Below are positions 8,962-16,007 of a stretch of DNA of 64,000 nucleotides, one piece after another. How positions within the stretch are numbered: the first letter of the stretch is position 1; each line of letters starts with the position of its first letter. Both the position numbers and the translations under genes were made by a program. This stretch comes from JAICJC01 sp963757605 (lineage in GTDB: Bacteria > Actinomycetota > Thermoleophilia > Gaiellales > JAICJC01). The DNA lies in the NCBI GenBank assembly GCA_963757605.1, contig CAVWSF010000005.1, positions 1,116,001 to 1,180,000 on the forward strand. The letters are read 5' to 3'. Under the pieces are notes generated by a model. The model saw nothing but the letters and a program-made list of their open reading frames with translations, was not told the origin of the DNA and made no database searches.

Positions 8962-9339
8962 ATGGCTGAGACACACCCGAACCAGAACGTCCTCATCAAC
9001 CTCTCCACCGGTCTCGAGGACGGCGAATGCGTTACCGTGGCCCTGCTCGTCGCGGTCGCCGCGCTCGACGGAGGCCGGCGCGTCGGAATCTGGCTGACCA
9101 AGGAAGCCGTCCGGCTCGCGCTCCCGGGGTACGGCGTCGGAGTGGCGTGCGACGGTTGCCCGTCGCTCGAGCGGCTGCTCGAGCAGTTCCGGGAGAAGGG
9201 CGGGGAGTTGCTTCCATGCCCCATCTGCTTCAGCGCGCGCAGGCTCGACGAGGGCGCGCTCGTCCCGAACGCACAACTGACCGGCGCAACACCGATGTGG
9301 GAGCGGGTCGGAGCCGGTGCGACCGTCTTCAGCTACTGA
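8962..9339 (+). CDS. DsrE-family-like small protein
   Basis: A 125-residue protein of the DsrE/DsrF/TusD fold. The features are an N-terminal strand (NVLINLSTGLEDGECVTVAL), a central amphipathic segment and a C-terminal PCPICFSAR motif (about residues 90-98) whose cysteines occupy the place where DsrE proteins carry sulfur. Members relay sulfur or act in poorly defined redox roles; no Dsr/Tus partners are nearby. Its stop overlaps the methyltransferase start by one base (TGATG), so the two are likely cotranslated. Confidence 0.7.
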   Translation: MAETHPNQNVLINLSTGLEDGECVTVALLVAVAALDGGRRVGIWLTKEAVRLALPGYGVGVACDGCPSLERLLEQFREKGGELLPCPICFSARRLDEGALVPNAQLTGATPMWERVGAGATVFSY

Positions 9340-10205
9340 TGAGACGGACGGCGCACTCACCGATAGTCGCGGCCCTGGCCGAGGAGCCGCTGCTCGCGGA
9401 GCTCAAGCGGCGGGCACGGACAACCTGGGCCGCAGGCGACTACGCAGAGATCGCCCGCCGCGAGCTCTGGCCGCTCGGCGAGCGAATCGTGGCGCGCATG
9501 GGCGTCGGGCCGGGCGAAGACGTGCTCGATGTCGCATGCGGCACCGGGAACGCGGCATTGCGGGCTGCCGGGGCCGGTGCCCGCGTCGTCGCGCTCGACC
9601 TCACCCCCAGGCTGCTCGAGGCCGGCCGCACGCTTGCCGCCGAGGCCGGAGTGACGATCGACTGGGTCGAGGGGGATGCCGAGGCGCTGCCCTTTGCCGA
9701 CGAGAGCTTCGACGTCGTTCTCTCGACGCTCGGTGTGATGTTCACGCCGCGCCACCACGTCGCCGCCGCGGAGCTCGCGCGCGTGCTGCGGCCCGGCGGA
9801 CGGATGGCGCTGTGCAACTGGTCCGAGGAAAGCGTCCTCACGGAGATCTTGCGCACGACGGCCGCCTACCTGCCGGCCCCGCCCGCGTTCGTCGAACCGC
9901 CGTGGCTCTGGGGCTCCGAACAGCATGTCCGCACGCTCTTCGCAGACACGGGGGTCGAGCTCGAGTTTGAGCGTGGCACGGCCGAGTTTCCATCCTTCGA
10001 CTCCGCCGACGACGACATCGAGTACCACTCGACGCGGTTCGGCCCGCTGATCGCGGCACGGGCCGCGACCGAGGCGGACGGACGCTGGCCCGCACTCCAG
10101 TCGCGGCTGCAGGAGCTCCACGAAGGCCTGAGCTCCGCCGAATACCTGCTCGTGGTGGGCCGTAAAGCCGCCGCAGCGAGCGCCCACCCGAAGAAGCGAG
10201 CCTGA
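9339..10205 (+). CDS. Class I SAM-dependent methyltransferase
   Basis: Predicted cytoplasmic methyltransferase of 288 residues. The SAM-binding glycine motif is VLDVACGTGNAALRAA (about residues 62-77), followed by an acidic residue in VVALDLTP and the motif-II region EGDAEALPFADESFDVVLS typical of the UbiE/COQ5-like Methyltransf_11 family. ATG 9339 was chosen because it overlaps the upstream stop; a much longer upstream extension in the same frame is only a shadow of the DsrE-like gene. Pairing with the DsrE-like protein suggests a common pathway, but the methyl acceptor cannot be read from sequence. Confidence 0.85.
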   Translation: MRRTAHSPIVAALAEEPLLAELKRRARTTWAAGDYAEIARRELWPLGERIVARMGVGPGEDVLDVACGTGNAALRAAGAGARVVALDLTPRLLEAGRTLAAEAGVTIDWVEGDAEALPFADESFDVVLSTLGVMFTPRHHVAAAELARVLRPGGRMALCNWSEESVLTEILRTTAAYLPAPPAFVEPPWLWGSEQHVRTLFADTGVELEFERGTAEFPSFDSADDDIEYHSTRFGPLIAARAATEADGRWPALQSRLQELHEGLSSAEYLLVVGRKAAAASAHPKKRA

Positions 10206-10243
10206 TCCGACTTCCTCCCAGGCGGGAGAAAGGAGACGCGAAA

Positions 10244-11302
10244 ATGCGGAGAGACATCCCGTCAACCGCGACGACGCCGCTTTGGCGGAGGCGGAGGATC
10301 CTGGCAGGCTCCGCCGTAGCCGCGGCGCTCATCCTCGGCCTCGTTACCGTGGCCCTCGGGTCGAGCTCACCCGCGAAGGCCGCCACCGAGGTCTCGTGCA
10401 ACACCCCGGTGACGAGCGCCCCGGCCGGGCCCGCGATCGTATCGGCTGCCTCGACGGCCGACGGGAGGGTGCTGGTCCTCGGCGGCTCGGGCCCCAAGGC
10501 CCGCTGCTCCCTCTACGTGCTCACCTCCGACCAGCTCCACGCGCTCACCGGCGCCCACTTCGCGTGTTCCGACACGAAGATCCCGCAGCTGGGCAATCCG
10601 GCGCCGACCTGCGCCAACGCCCTCTGGCCGGCGCTGCTCACCCACGGCGCCCCGATCGCCGGGAAGGGAGTCAACCGCCACCTCCTCAAGACCGTGACCC
10701 GTACGGACGTCATCCCCGGCACCTCGGTGAAACAGGTGACCTACGCCGGGCTGCCGTTGTACTTCTTCTTCACGGACGAGAAGGCGGGGGAGACGGATGG
10801 CGCCAACCTGTTCGACAACGTCGTCAACCCCACGGGCATCTGGTACCTCGTCCACCCGTACCGCGGCCGGATCGCGCCGGGTAGAGCTCAGCTGCAGCTC
10901 GAGTCGTTCCAGGTTGGGACCACGCAGCAGAAGACCGTGTTGGCCGCGTCGATGAACGACGGCTTCCGGCTCTTCCCCGACGCTCCGTTCCCCGTCTACA
11001 CGTTCCGCAGCCACCGCGGCCACAAGAGCGCATGCACGGGGCGGTGTGCCGTGGACTGGCCGCCGCTCCTCACCTCCGAGCGGCCGGAAGCGATCGGGTA
11101 TGCCGTCGACCAGCACTCGCTCGGGACGATCGTGAGACGGGACGGCAGCCACCAGGTGACGTATCACGGCAAGCCGCTGTGCCTGTTCAAGGGGGACGCC
11201 TATATCGGCACCCTCCCGCCCCCATTCAACGGTCCCGGGGGCATCAACGGCGACGGCGCGTCCGCCGGCGGAGGGACGTTCAAGGCGATCCCGTTGCCCT
11301 AG
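10244..11302 (+). CDS. Secreted protein with Lipoprotein_15-type repeats
   Basis: Exported protein of 352 residues. The N-terminus has an arginine cluster and a hydrophobic helix (about residues 21-42) ending AKA, which looks like a signal peptide. The C-terminal half carries copies of the secreted Lipoprotein_15 motif: one around YAGLPLYFFFTDEKAGE (about 166-182) and one around PVYTFRSHRGHKSACTGRCA with YHGKPLCLFKGDA (about 250-320). The motif is common in actinobacterial cell-surface proteins of unknown function. A strong AAAGGAG ribosome site lies eight bases before ATG 10244. No lipobox cysteine is clear, so secretion rather than lipid anchoring is likelier. Confidence 0.75.
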   Translation: MRRDIPSTATTPLWRRRRILAGSAVAAALILGLVTVALGSSSPAKAATEVSCNTPVTSAPAGPAIVSAASTADGRVLVLGGSGPKARCSLYVLTSDQLHALTGAHFACSDTKIPQLGNPAPTCANALWPALLTHGAPIAGKGVNRHLLKTVTRTDVIPGTSVKQVTYAGLPLYFFFTDEKAGETDGANLFDNVVNPTGIWYLVHPYRGRIAPGRAQLQLESFQVGTTQQKTVLAASMNDGFRLFPDAPFPVYTFRSHRGHKSACTGRCAVDWPPLLTSERPEAIGYAVDQHSLGTIVRRDGSHQVTYHGKPLCLFKGDAYIGTLPPPFNGPGGINGDGASAGGGTFKAIPLP

Positions 11303-11927
11303 TAGCGGAGACGCCGGACCACGCGGTACCGATCAGCAGACGGCGAACTTGCGCCGGCGGAGTGCCATAGGCGCCCGGTAGGTGAAGTCAGGATCTCGCA
11401 CCTGAGCCGCTGCCACCGGCCGCGGCTCAGCCGTCCACCTCGCCGCCGCCCAGGCCAAAGGGACGCCGTTCGACCTCGGTGCGACCTGACGGCGCGTTCG
11501 AGGCATCCCGCAGGAAGAGCCTCGCTGACCCCTCACATGGAGGATGGCGCAAGCCCTCTGACCGACTCGAAGGGAGTGCACGTGCGCGGCCCGACGAGGA
11601 GTTGGAGGTGCTGGGCGAACAGCTCGAGGGTGGGCGAACTGGGCGGCTTCTCGGTCAGGCGCGGCTGCCGTGGGCGGGTGCACGTGGTCCCCATGCTTGA
11701 GCTCACGCGGGTTGAAGAGCACCGAACCAAGGCAACGAAAACCGCCGTTGCGGGCGGTCTCGCTACGCAACGAGCCCTCCTGATCGACTCGACCGTCGAC
11801 CGTTCCTGACCATGGAAGTACTCGACAGCCGAACCCTGATCTCTTCACCCGGCGGCGCGTACCGCCCGCGACCGGGAACGGCACGCGGGTAGCATGGACG
11901 CACGCGGGCAAGAAGGAGGGTGGACTC
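11303..11927. other. 625-bp stretch without a supported gene
   Basis: Open frames here are short or low in coding character on both strands. The clearest structure is a hairpin at 11741-11758. Near the right end, a TAGCAT box (11889-11894) and an AAGGAGG ribosome site (about 11911-11917) belong to the 11928 gene. The region could be debris of a lost gene. Confidence 0.5.
11741..11758 (-). terminator. Possible rho-independent terminator, minus-strand reading
   Basis: ACCGCC and GGCGGT form a perfect 6-bp stem around a 6-base loop. Read on the minus strand it is followed by TTTTCGTT, as in an intrinsic terminator. No minus-strand gene leads into it here, so it may be a leftover or act on an antisense transcript. 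Confidence 0.35.
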
Positions 11928-12296
11928 ATGCTGACGGTGATCTCGGATCTCCCCGCCGGGGTCGTCGGTGTTGAAGCCGAAGGGCAGGTCACGGCCGACG
12001 ACTACGAGCGGGTGCTCGTGCCGGCGGTCGACGCGGCCCGCAAGGCGACGCCCGACGGCAAGGTGCGGATGCTCTACGTGCTCGGCACCGACTTCCCCGG
12101 CTACACAACCGGCGCCGCGTGGGAGGACGCGAAGCTGGGCCTTGGCCAGATCCGTGCTTGGGAGCGGATCGCGATCGTCAGCGACGCCGACTGGCTTCGC
12201 CGGGCGGTGCACGGGCTCGGCTGGATGATGCCCGGCGAGGTGCGAGTGTTCGGTATGGGCGAGCGCGATGCGGCGCGTGCCTGGGTGACCTCCTAG
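11928..12296 (+). CDS. SpoIIAA-like (STAS-fold) protein
   Basis: A 122-residue single-domain protein of the SpoIIAA-like family. It shows the strand-helix pattern VGVEAEGQVTADDYERVLVP, then the core MLYVLGTDFPGYTTGAAWED and WLRRAVHGLGWMMPGEVRVF. Family members resemble anti-anti-sigma STAS proteins but lack the phosphorylated serine in the usual context; some bind lipid-like ligands. It has its own AAGGAGG ribosome site, and an upstream TAGCAT box implies a leader of about 30 bases. It is far from the sigma-factor module at 48-55 kb and is not obviously part of it. Confidence 0.75.
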   Translation: MLTVISDLPAGVVGVEAEGQVTADDYERVLVPAVDAARKATPDGKVRMLYVLGTDFPGYTTGAAWEDAKLGLGQIRAWERIAIVSDADWLRRAVHGLGWMMPGEVRVFGMGERDAARAWVTS

Positions 12297-12428
12297 CGGC
12301 CCACCCCAGTCGCAGTGGGCGTTGAGCTGCCCGGGGAAGCGACCGGGATCCTCCTACTCCTCTACGGTGCGCCATCAGTGCGATCAGGTTCATCGTCTTG
12401 AAGACCCGAGACGGGTGCAACCTCGTCC

Positions 12429-12446
12429 GTGGGTTCGAAATCCCAC
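12429..12446 (+). other. tRNA T-arm-like hairpin (possible tRNA 3' fragment)
   Basis: GTGGG and CCCAC form a 5-bp stem around TTCGAAAT, resembling a T-arm with one extra base. Upstream at about 12395 is CTTGAAG, like a Ser(TGA) anticodon loop. The anticodon stem does not pair and no acceptor 5' strand is present, so this is at best a degenerate tRNA-Ser piece or an old attachment-site remnant. Confidence 0.3.
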
Positions 12447-12498
12447 CCCCGCCGCCTCGCCTCTTGCTCTCCGCGCGCCAGGTGGCAAGATCTCGCAG

Positions 12499-12942
12499 GT
12501 GAGCAAGGCACCAGCCTCGGCGCAGCACCTGCGCGAGCTCGCGCGGCTGCGCCGCGTGCGCGACCGGATCGACCGGGAGTACGCGCAGCCGCTGGACGTC
12601 GAAGCGCTCGCCCGCGGCGCGCAGATGTCGGCCGGGCACCTCAGCCGGCAGTTCCGGCTCGCCTTCGGCGAGTCTCCGTACAGCTACCTGATGACGCGGC
12701 GGATCGAGCGCGCGATGGCGCTGCTGCGTCGCAGCAACCTGAGCGTCACCGAGGTCTGCTTCGCAGTCGGCTGCTCGTCGCTCGGCACGTTCAGCACTCG
12801 CTTCACCGAGCTGGTCGGCGTGCCGCCCGGCACCTACCGCCGCCGTGCGGCGGGCGCGATTGCGGGGATGCCGCCGTGCGTTGCGAAGCAGGTCACGAGA
12901 CCGGTCAGGAATCGAGAAGCGTCTGGACGGAGCCGCAACTAG
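12499..12942 (+). CDS. AraC-family transcriptional regulator (stand-alone DNA-binding domain)
   Basis: A 147-residue protein made almost entirely of the two helix-turn-helix motifs of AraC/XylS regulators: LDVEALARGAQMSAGHLSRQ with FRLAFGESPYSYLMTRRIER (about residues 32-75), and the second helix set with TEVCFAVGCSSLGTFSTRF. A sensing domain is absent. GTG 12499 is chosen because CAAGAT at 12486-12491 sits seven bases upstream as a leaderless -10 box; the frame is open further upstream. The next gene, a VOC protein, begins 10 bases after the stop and is followed by a YdeI-like protein. This trio recurs in Actinobacteria, suggesting the regulator controls them. Confidence 0.82.
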   Translation: MSKAPASAQHLRELARLRRVRDRIDREYAQPLDVEALARGAQMSAGHLSRQFRLAFGESPYSYLMTRRIERAMALLRRSNLSVTEVCFAVGCSSLGTFSTRFTELVGVPPGTYRRRAAGAIAGMPPCVAKQVTRPVRNREASGRSRN

Positions 12943-12952
12943 CATGGGCGCC

Positions 12953-13372
12953 ATGATGGACATCACCATTCACGCGAGCTTCCTCCCGCACGACGACCCG
13001 GACGCCTCGCTGGCCTTCTATCGAGACACGCTCGGCCTCGATGTCAGAAACGACGTCGAGTACGGCGGGATGCACTGGATCACTGTCGGCCCTGCAGATC
13101 AGCCCGACACGTCGATCGTCCTCTACCCGCCAGCCGCCACCCCGGGCATCACCGAAGACGAGCGCCGCACCGTGGCAGAGATGATGGCCAAAGGCACCTA
13201 CGCCAGCATCAACCTCGCGACCACCGACCTCGACGGCACCTTCGAGCGGCTGCAGGCCGGCGACGCGGAGGTTGTGCAGGAGCCGACGGAGCAGCCGTAC
13301 GGGATCCGCGACTGCTCCTTTCGCGACCCTGCTGGCAATCTGATCCGCATCCAGGAGCTGCGCGATGGCTGA
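12953..13372 (+). CDS. VOC (glyoxalase/bleomycin-resistance) family protein
   Basis: Small 139-residue metal-dependent-fold protein with the two beta-alpha-beta-beta-beta units of the vicinal oxygen chelate superfamily: SFLPHDDPDASLAFYRDTLG near the N-terminus and the terminal SFRDPAGNLIRIQEL. Such proteins isomerise, dioxygenate or sequester small molecules; the substrate is unknown. ATG 12953 starts seven bases after a TAGCAT box that overlaps the AraC stop; 12944 and 12956 are alternative ATGs. Its stop overlaps the start of the YdeI-like gene in ATGGCTGA. Confidence 0.82.
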   Translation: MMDITIHASFLPHDDPDASLAFYRDTLGLDVRNDVEYGGMHWITVGPADQPDTSIVLYPPAATPGITEDERRTVAEMMAKGTYASINLATTDLDGTFERLQAGDAEVVQEPTEQPYGIRDCSFRDPAGNLIRIQELRDG

Positions 13373-13916
13373 GAGAACACTCAGGACGTCGGCGGTCCGC
13401 TTCGAGGCGGAACCACGCAACACCGGAGGCTGGACGATCGTGACGTTGCCCGACGATGCCAGCGCCAAGCTGCCGTCCCGTGGCCAGGTCGCGGTCAAGG
13501 GAGTGATGAACGGGCACGCCTTTCAGACGGTCCTCGAACCGGATGGCAGACGCGGCCACTGGCTCAAGGTCGACAAGAAGCTGCAACAGGCCCTTGCACT
13601 GAGTGACGGCGAACACGTGGCGCTCGAGGTCGAGCCAACCCAGGACTGGCCAGAGCCCGACATGCCCAAAGATTTTCAGACCGCTCTGGCAGACGCGCCC
13701 GACATCTCCGAGCTGTGGAAGGACATCACGCCCATGGCACGCTGGGAATGGGTGCGCTGGATCAATGCCACCAAGAATCCCGAAACTCGCAAGCGACGCG
13801 TCGAGGTGGGCATCTCAAAGCTCCGATCGGGAAAGCGACGGCCCTGCTGCTTCGATCTCGCAGCATGCACCGACCCAGACCTCTCGAAGAACGGCAAACT
13901 CGTCGAAGCGGTGTGA
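13365..13916 (+). CDS. DUF1905 / YdeI-OmpD-associated family protein
   Basis: A 183-residue cytoplasmic protein with an N-terminal DUF1905 beta-barrel-like domain (FEAEPRNTGGWTIVTLP to about residue 85) and a C-terminal bacteriocin-protection YdeI-type helical segment (about 100-165) with MARWEWVRWINATKNPETRK. The biochemical role is unknown. It overlaps the VOC gene by eight bases, so the two are translationally coupled under the AraC-type gene. The last 20 residues (RPCCFDLAACTDPDLS) are cysteine-containing and variable in the family. Confidence 0.8.
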   Translation: MAERTLRTSAVRFEAEPRNTGGWTIVTLPDDASAKLPSRGQVAVKGVMNGHAFQTVLEPDGRRGHWLKVDKKLQQALALSDGEHVALEVEPTQDWPEPDMPKDFQTALADAPDISELWKDITPMARWEWVRWINATKNPETRKRRVEVGISKLRSGKRRPCCFDLAACTDPDLSKNGKLVEAV

Positions 13917-13988
13917 GGGCTCCCCTGGATGCGGGGAATCCCCGATGCGCGTGCGCCGGCGCGGGCCTAGGTTGGCGGCCTGTGACGA

Positions 13989-14009
13989 GATCCGATGGGC
14001 AATCGGATC
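13989..14009 (+). promoter_or_regulatory. Perfect 8-bp inverted repeat in the leader of the 14033 gene
   Basis: GATCCGAT and ATCGGATC flank a 5-base loop. A TAGGTT -10 box at 13968-13973 would start transcription near 13980, placing this hairpin in the 5' leader just ahead of the GAGGAGG ribosome site (14021-14027). It could be an operator or an RNA element influencing translation. Confidence 0.5.
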
Positions 14010-14032
14010 GTCATCCGACTGAGGAGGGCCCG

Positions 14033-14704
14033 ATGTTCGGAATCCACAACCTGGCGAGAGTCGTCGTGATCGGCGGCGTGCTCACCCTGTGCCTCGGCGG
14101 CGCGGCCTACGCCGCCGACGGCGGCAACCTGATTCTCGGCCAGACGAACACGGCAGACTCGGCCACGACGCTCTTCCAGGGCGGCCAGAGCGCGACCCTG
14201 CAGGAGCCGGGCACGGCGTTCTGGGCCTATGGAAACACCGTCGGAGTCCTCGGCCAGGCCGGCCAGGACGGCACCGTGCCCGCCAACCAGAACATCGGCG
14301 TGGTCGGGTTCGGCTCCGATTGGGGCGGCTACTTCTTCGGGATCGACCGCGGGATCGTCGCGCAGTCGGTGGAGGACGGGCCGGCGGTCGCGGCGAGGGG
14401 CGACACCGCCGTCCGCGCGCACGGAACCACGACGGGCCTCCAGACGAGCGGCACCACCGCCATCCAGGCGACCGGAACGCTCAAGTTCAACGCCGCCGGG
14501 ACCGCAACCGTCCCCACGGGCAGCCAGAGCGTCACGATCACGCCCCACGTCGACCTCACCGTGGGCCATCCGAAGGTGTTCGTGACCGTGCAGTCGAGCG
14601 GCGGCACGTTCGAGCGCGTCGGAATCAGCGGCACCCAGCTCACGCTGTTCCTGACCAGCGCCGCCCAGGGGAACGTCAAGCTCGCCTACTTCATCATCAG
14701 CTGA
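14033..14704 (+). CDS. Secreted protein of unknown function
   Basis: A 223-residue exported protein. The N-terminal hydrophobic segment LARVVVIGGVLTLCLGGAAY (about residues 7-26) ends AYAAD, a likely signal-peptidase site. The mature part is glycine/threonine-rich beta-type sequence (LGQTNTADSATTLFQGG, VGVLGQAGQDGTVPANQN) resembling surface proteins with short beta-solenoid-like turns. No catalytic motif is visible. ATG 14033 has a strong GAGGAGG ribosome site; the frame extends upstream without a plausible start. It ends in an eight-base convergent overlap with the membrane hydrolase gene. Function unknown. Confidence 0.7.
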   Translation: MFGIHNLARVVVIGGVLTLCLGGAAYAADGGNLILGQTNTADSATTLFQGGQSATLQEPGTAFWAYGNTVGVLGQAGQDGTVPANQNIGVVGFGSDWGGYFFGIDRGIVAQSVEDGPAVAARGDTAVRAHGTTTGLQTSGTTAIQATGTLKFNAAGTATVPTGSQSVTITPHVDLTVGHPKVFVTVQSSGGTFERVGISGTQLTLFLTSAAQGNVKLAYFIIS

Positions 14705-15950
14705 GCCGCAGAAGAGCCCGGTCGAAGAAGCCGACGACGCGCCGCTCGTACTCGCGGGGTCGCGCCTCGATGCCGCCGGTGTGCTCCGCTTCCGGGATCA
14801 CCCAGATCGCCTTCGGCTCGTGCGCGGCGGCGAAGTAGACGGGGTTCAGATCCTCGGAATCGACGCCGTGGGTCGTGTAGATCAAGAACATCGACCGGGG
14901 GGCGATCTCCGCGACGAGATCCTTCAGGTGCGGCGGGGGAGTCTCGTTCGAGAACACCGACATCCCGGCCGTGATCATGGCCGAGATCGGATAGGCAGCG
15001 AGCCATTTGTCGCCGCCCCCGCGCTCGAGCTCCTCGCCGAACGACCGGGAGCCCGCGCCCTCCGAGACAACGGCTCGCAGGTCGCGCGTGTGCGCGGCCG
15101 TCTCGAGCAGGAGCTCTCCGCCGACCGAGAGGCCGAGCCCCCCGATCCGGCCCCGCTCGACGTCGGGCTGCCGCTTCAGGAAGGCGATCGCCGCCATCAC
15201 GTCCTTCTCCCCGTCCCAGCCGAGGCCGTTCGGGTCTCCCTGGCTCTCGCCGTCGCCCGTCTGGTCGAAGAGCAGGACGCCGTATCCGTGGCCGGCCAGC
15301 ATCCGGGCGTGCGCCTGCGGTCCCTCGCGGCCCGGGAAGGCGATCACCGCGGCGCCGTTTCGCGACGGGATGTACGAGCCGGCGAGCTCGACCCCATCGC
15401 TTCGGGTGAGGACGACCTCTCGCGCGTCGGCGCCCAGATCGACGTCGGACACGGGCAGCCGTCCGACATGGGAGGCGACGTACGCGACCGTGACCGGAAG
15501 CCCGACGTAGAACAGGGCAAGGCCGCCGAGGACGAGGATGAGCGAACGGCGCAGGTAGCGACGCGCCCGACCGCCGTCCCTGCGCCGTTCCCTCCAGAGC
15601 GTCGCCAGGGCGGCGCCGATGAGCGTGAGCCCGGCCGCGAGCGACAGAAGCCCTGTGAAGTCGTCACCCGACGGCCCGCCGTGCATCGTGTAGTACACCC
15701 CCTCGACGCCGGCGACGATCCCGAAAAAGCCGGCCGCCAGCGCGATCGCCGACCGGCGCCCCGCGCCGCCGCGCCAGACGCCCACCCCCGCCAGGACCAG
15801 GAGGCCGAGGGGGACGAGCGCGCTGACGAGATGGTTGCCGGCCGAGGTGCCCGGCTGCGGCTGCACCAGGGTGTCATCCACGACGTGGACTGCGATCGCC
15901 GCAAGGCCGAGCAGCATCAGGCCGCGAGGCGATGTCCAGGGGCTGGTCAC
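14697..15950 (-). CDS. Membrane-anchored alpha/beta hydrolase
   Basis: A 417-residue protein with about four N-terminal transmembrane helices (within residues 8-160) and a C-terminal alpha/beta-hydrolase domain. The nucleophile elbow is GLSVGGE (about residues 273-279), the preceding strand is AAVIAFPGREG, and the acid and histidine probably lie in GVDSEDLNP and EAEHTGG. It resembles dienelactone-hydrolase or serine-aminopeptidase-type esterases, with the catalytic domain either cytoplasmic or facing outward. GTG 15950 is taken as start. The gene stands alone in opposite orientation to its left neighbour. Substrate unknown. Confidence 0.75.
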   Translation of the reverse strand: MTSPWTSPRGLMLLGLAAIAVHVVDDTLVQPQPGTSAGNHLVSALVPLGLLVLAGVGVWRGGAGRRSAIALAAGFFGIVAGVEGVYYTMHGGPSGDDFTGLLSLAAGLTLIGAALATLWRERRRDGGRARRYLRRSLILVLGGLALFYVGLPVTVAYVASHVGRLPVSDVDLGADAREVVLTRSDGVELAGSYIPSRNGAAVIAFPGREGPQAHARMLAGHGYGVLLFDQTGDGESQGDPNGLGWDGEKDVMAAIAFLKRQPDVERGRIGGLGLSVGGELLLETAAHTRDLRAVVSEGAGSRSFGEELERGGGDKWLAAYPISAMITAGMSVFSNETPPPHLKDLVAEIAPRSMFLIYTTHGVDSEDLNPVYFAAAHEPKAIWVIPEAEHTGGIEARPREYERRVVGFFDRALLRLS

Positions 15951-16007
15951 TCGTACGGGATCTGCAGGGTCTGGGTGATATCGCTCATGCTGGTGGATCA
16001 GCCCGGT

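Noticed and set aside
11333..11992. A 219-codon minus-strand frame in the gene-poor stretch
   Set aside because: No motif, no ribosome site, and overlaps the well-supported 11928 gene.
12391..12466. A complete tRNA-Ser gene at this place
   Set aside because: Only the T-arm resembles a tRNA; the anticodon stem and acceptor do not form.
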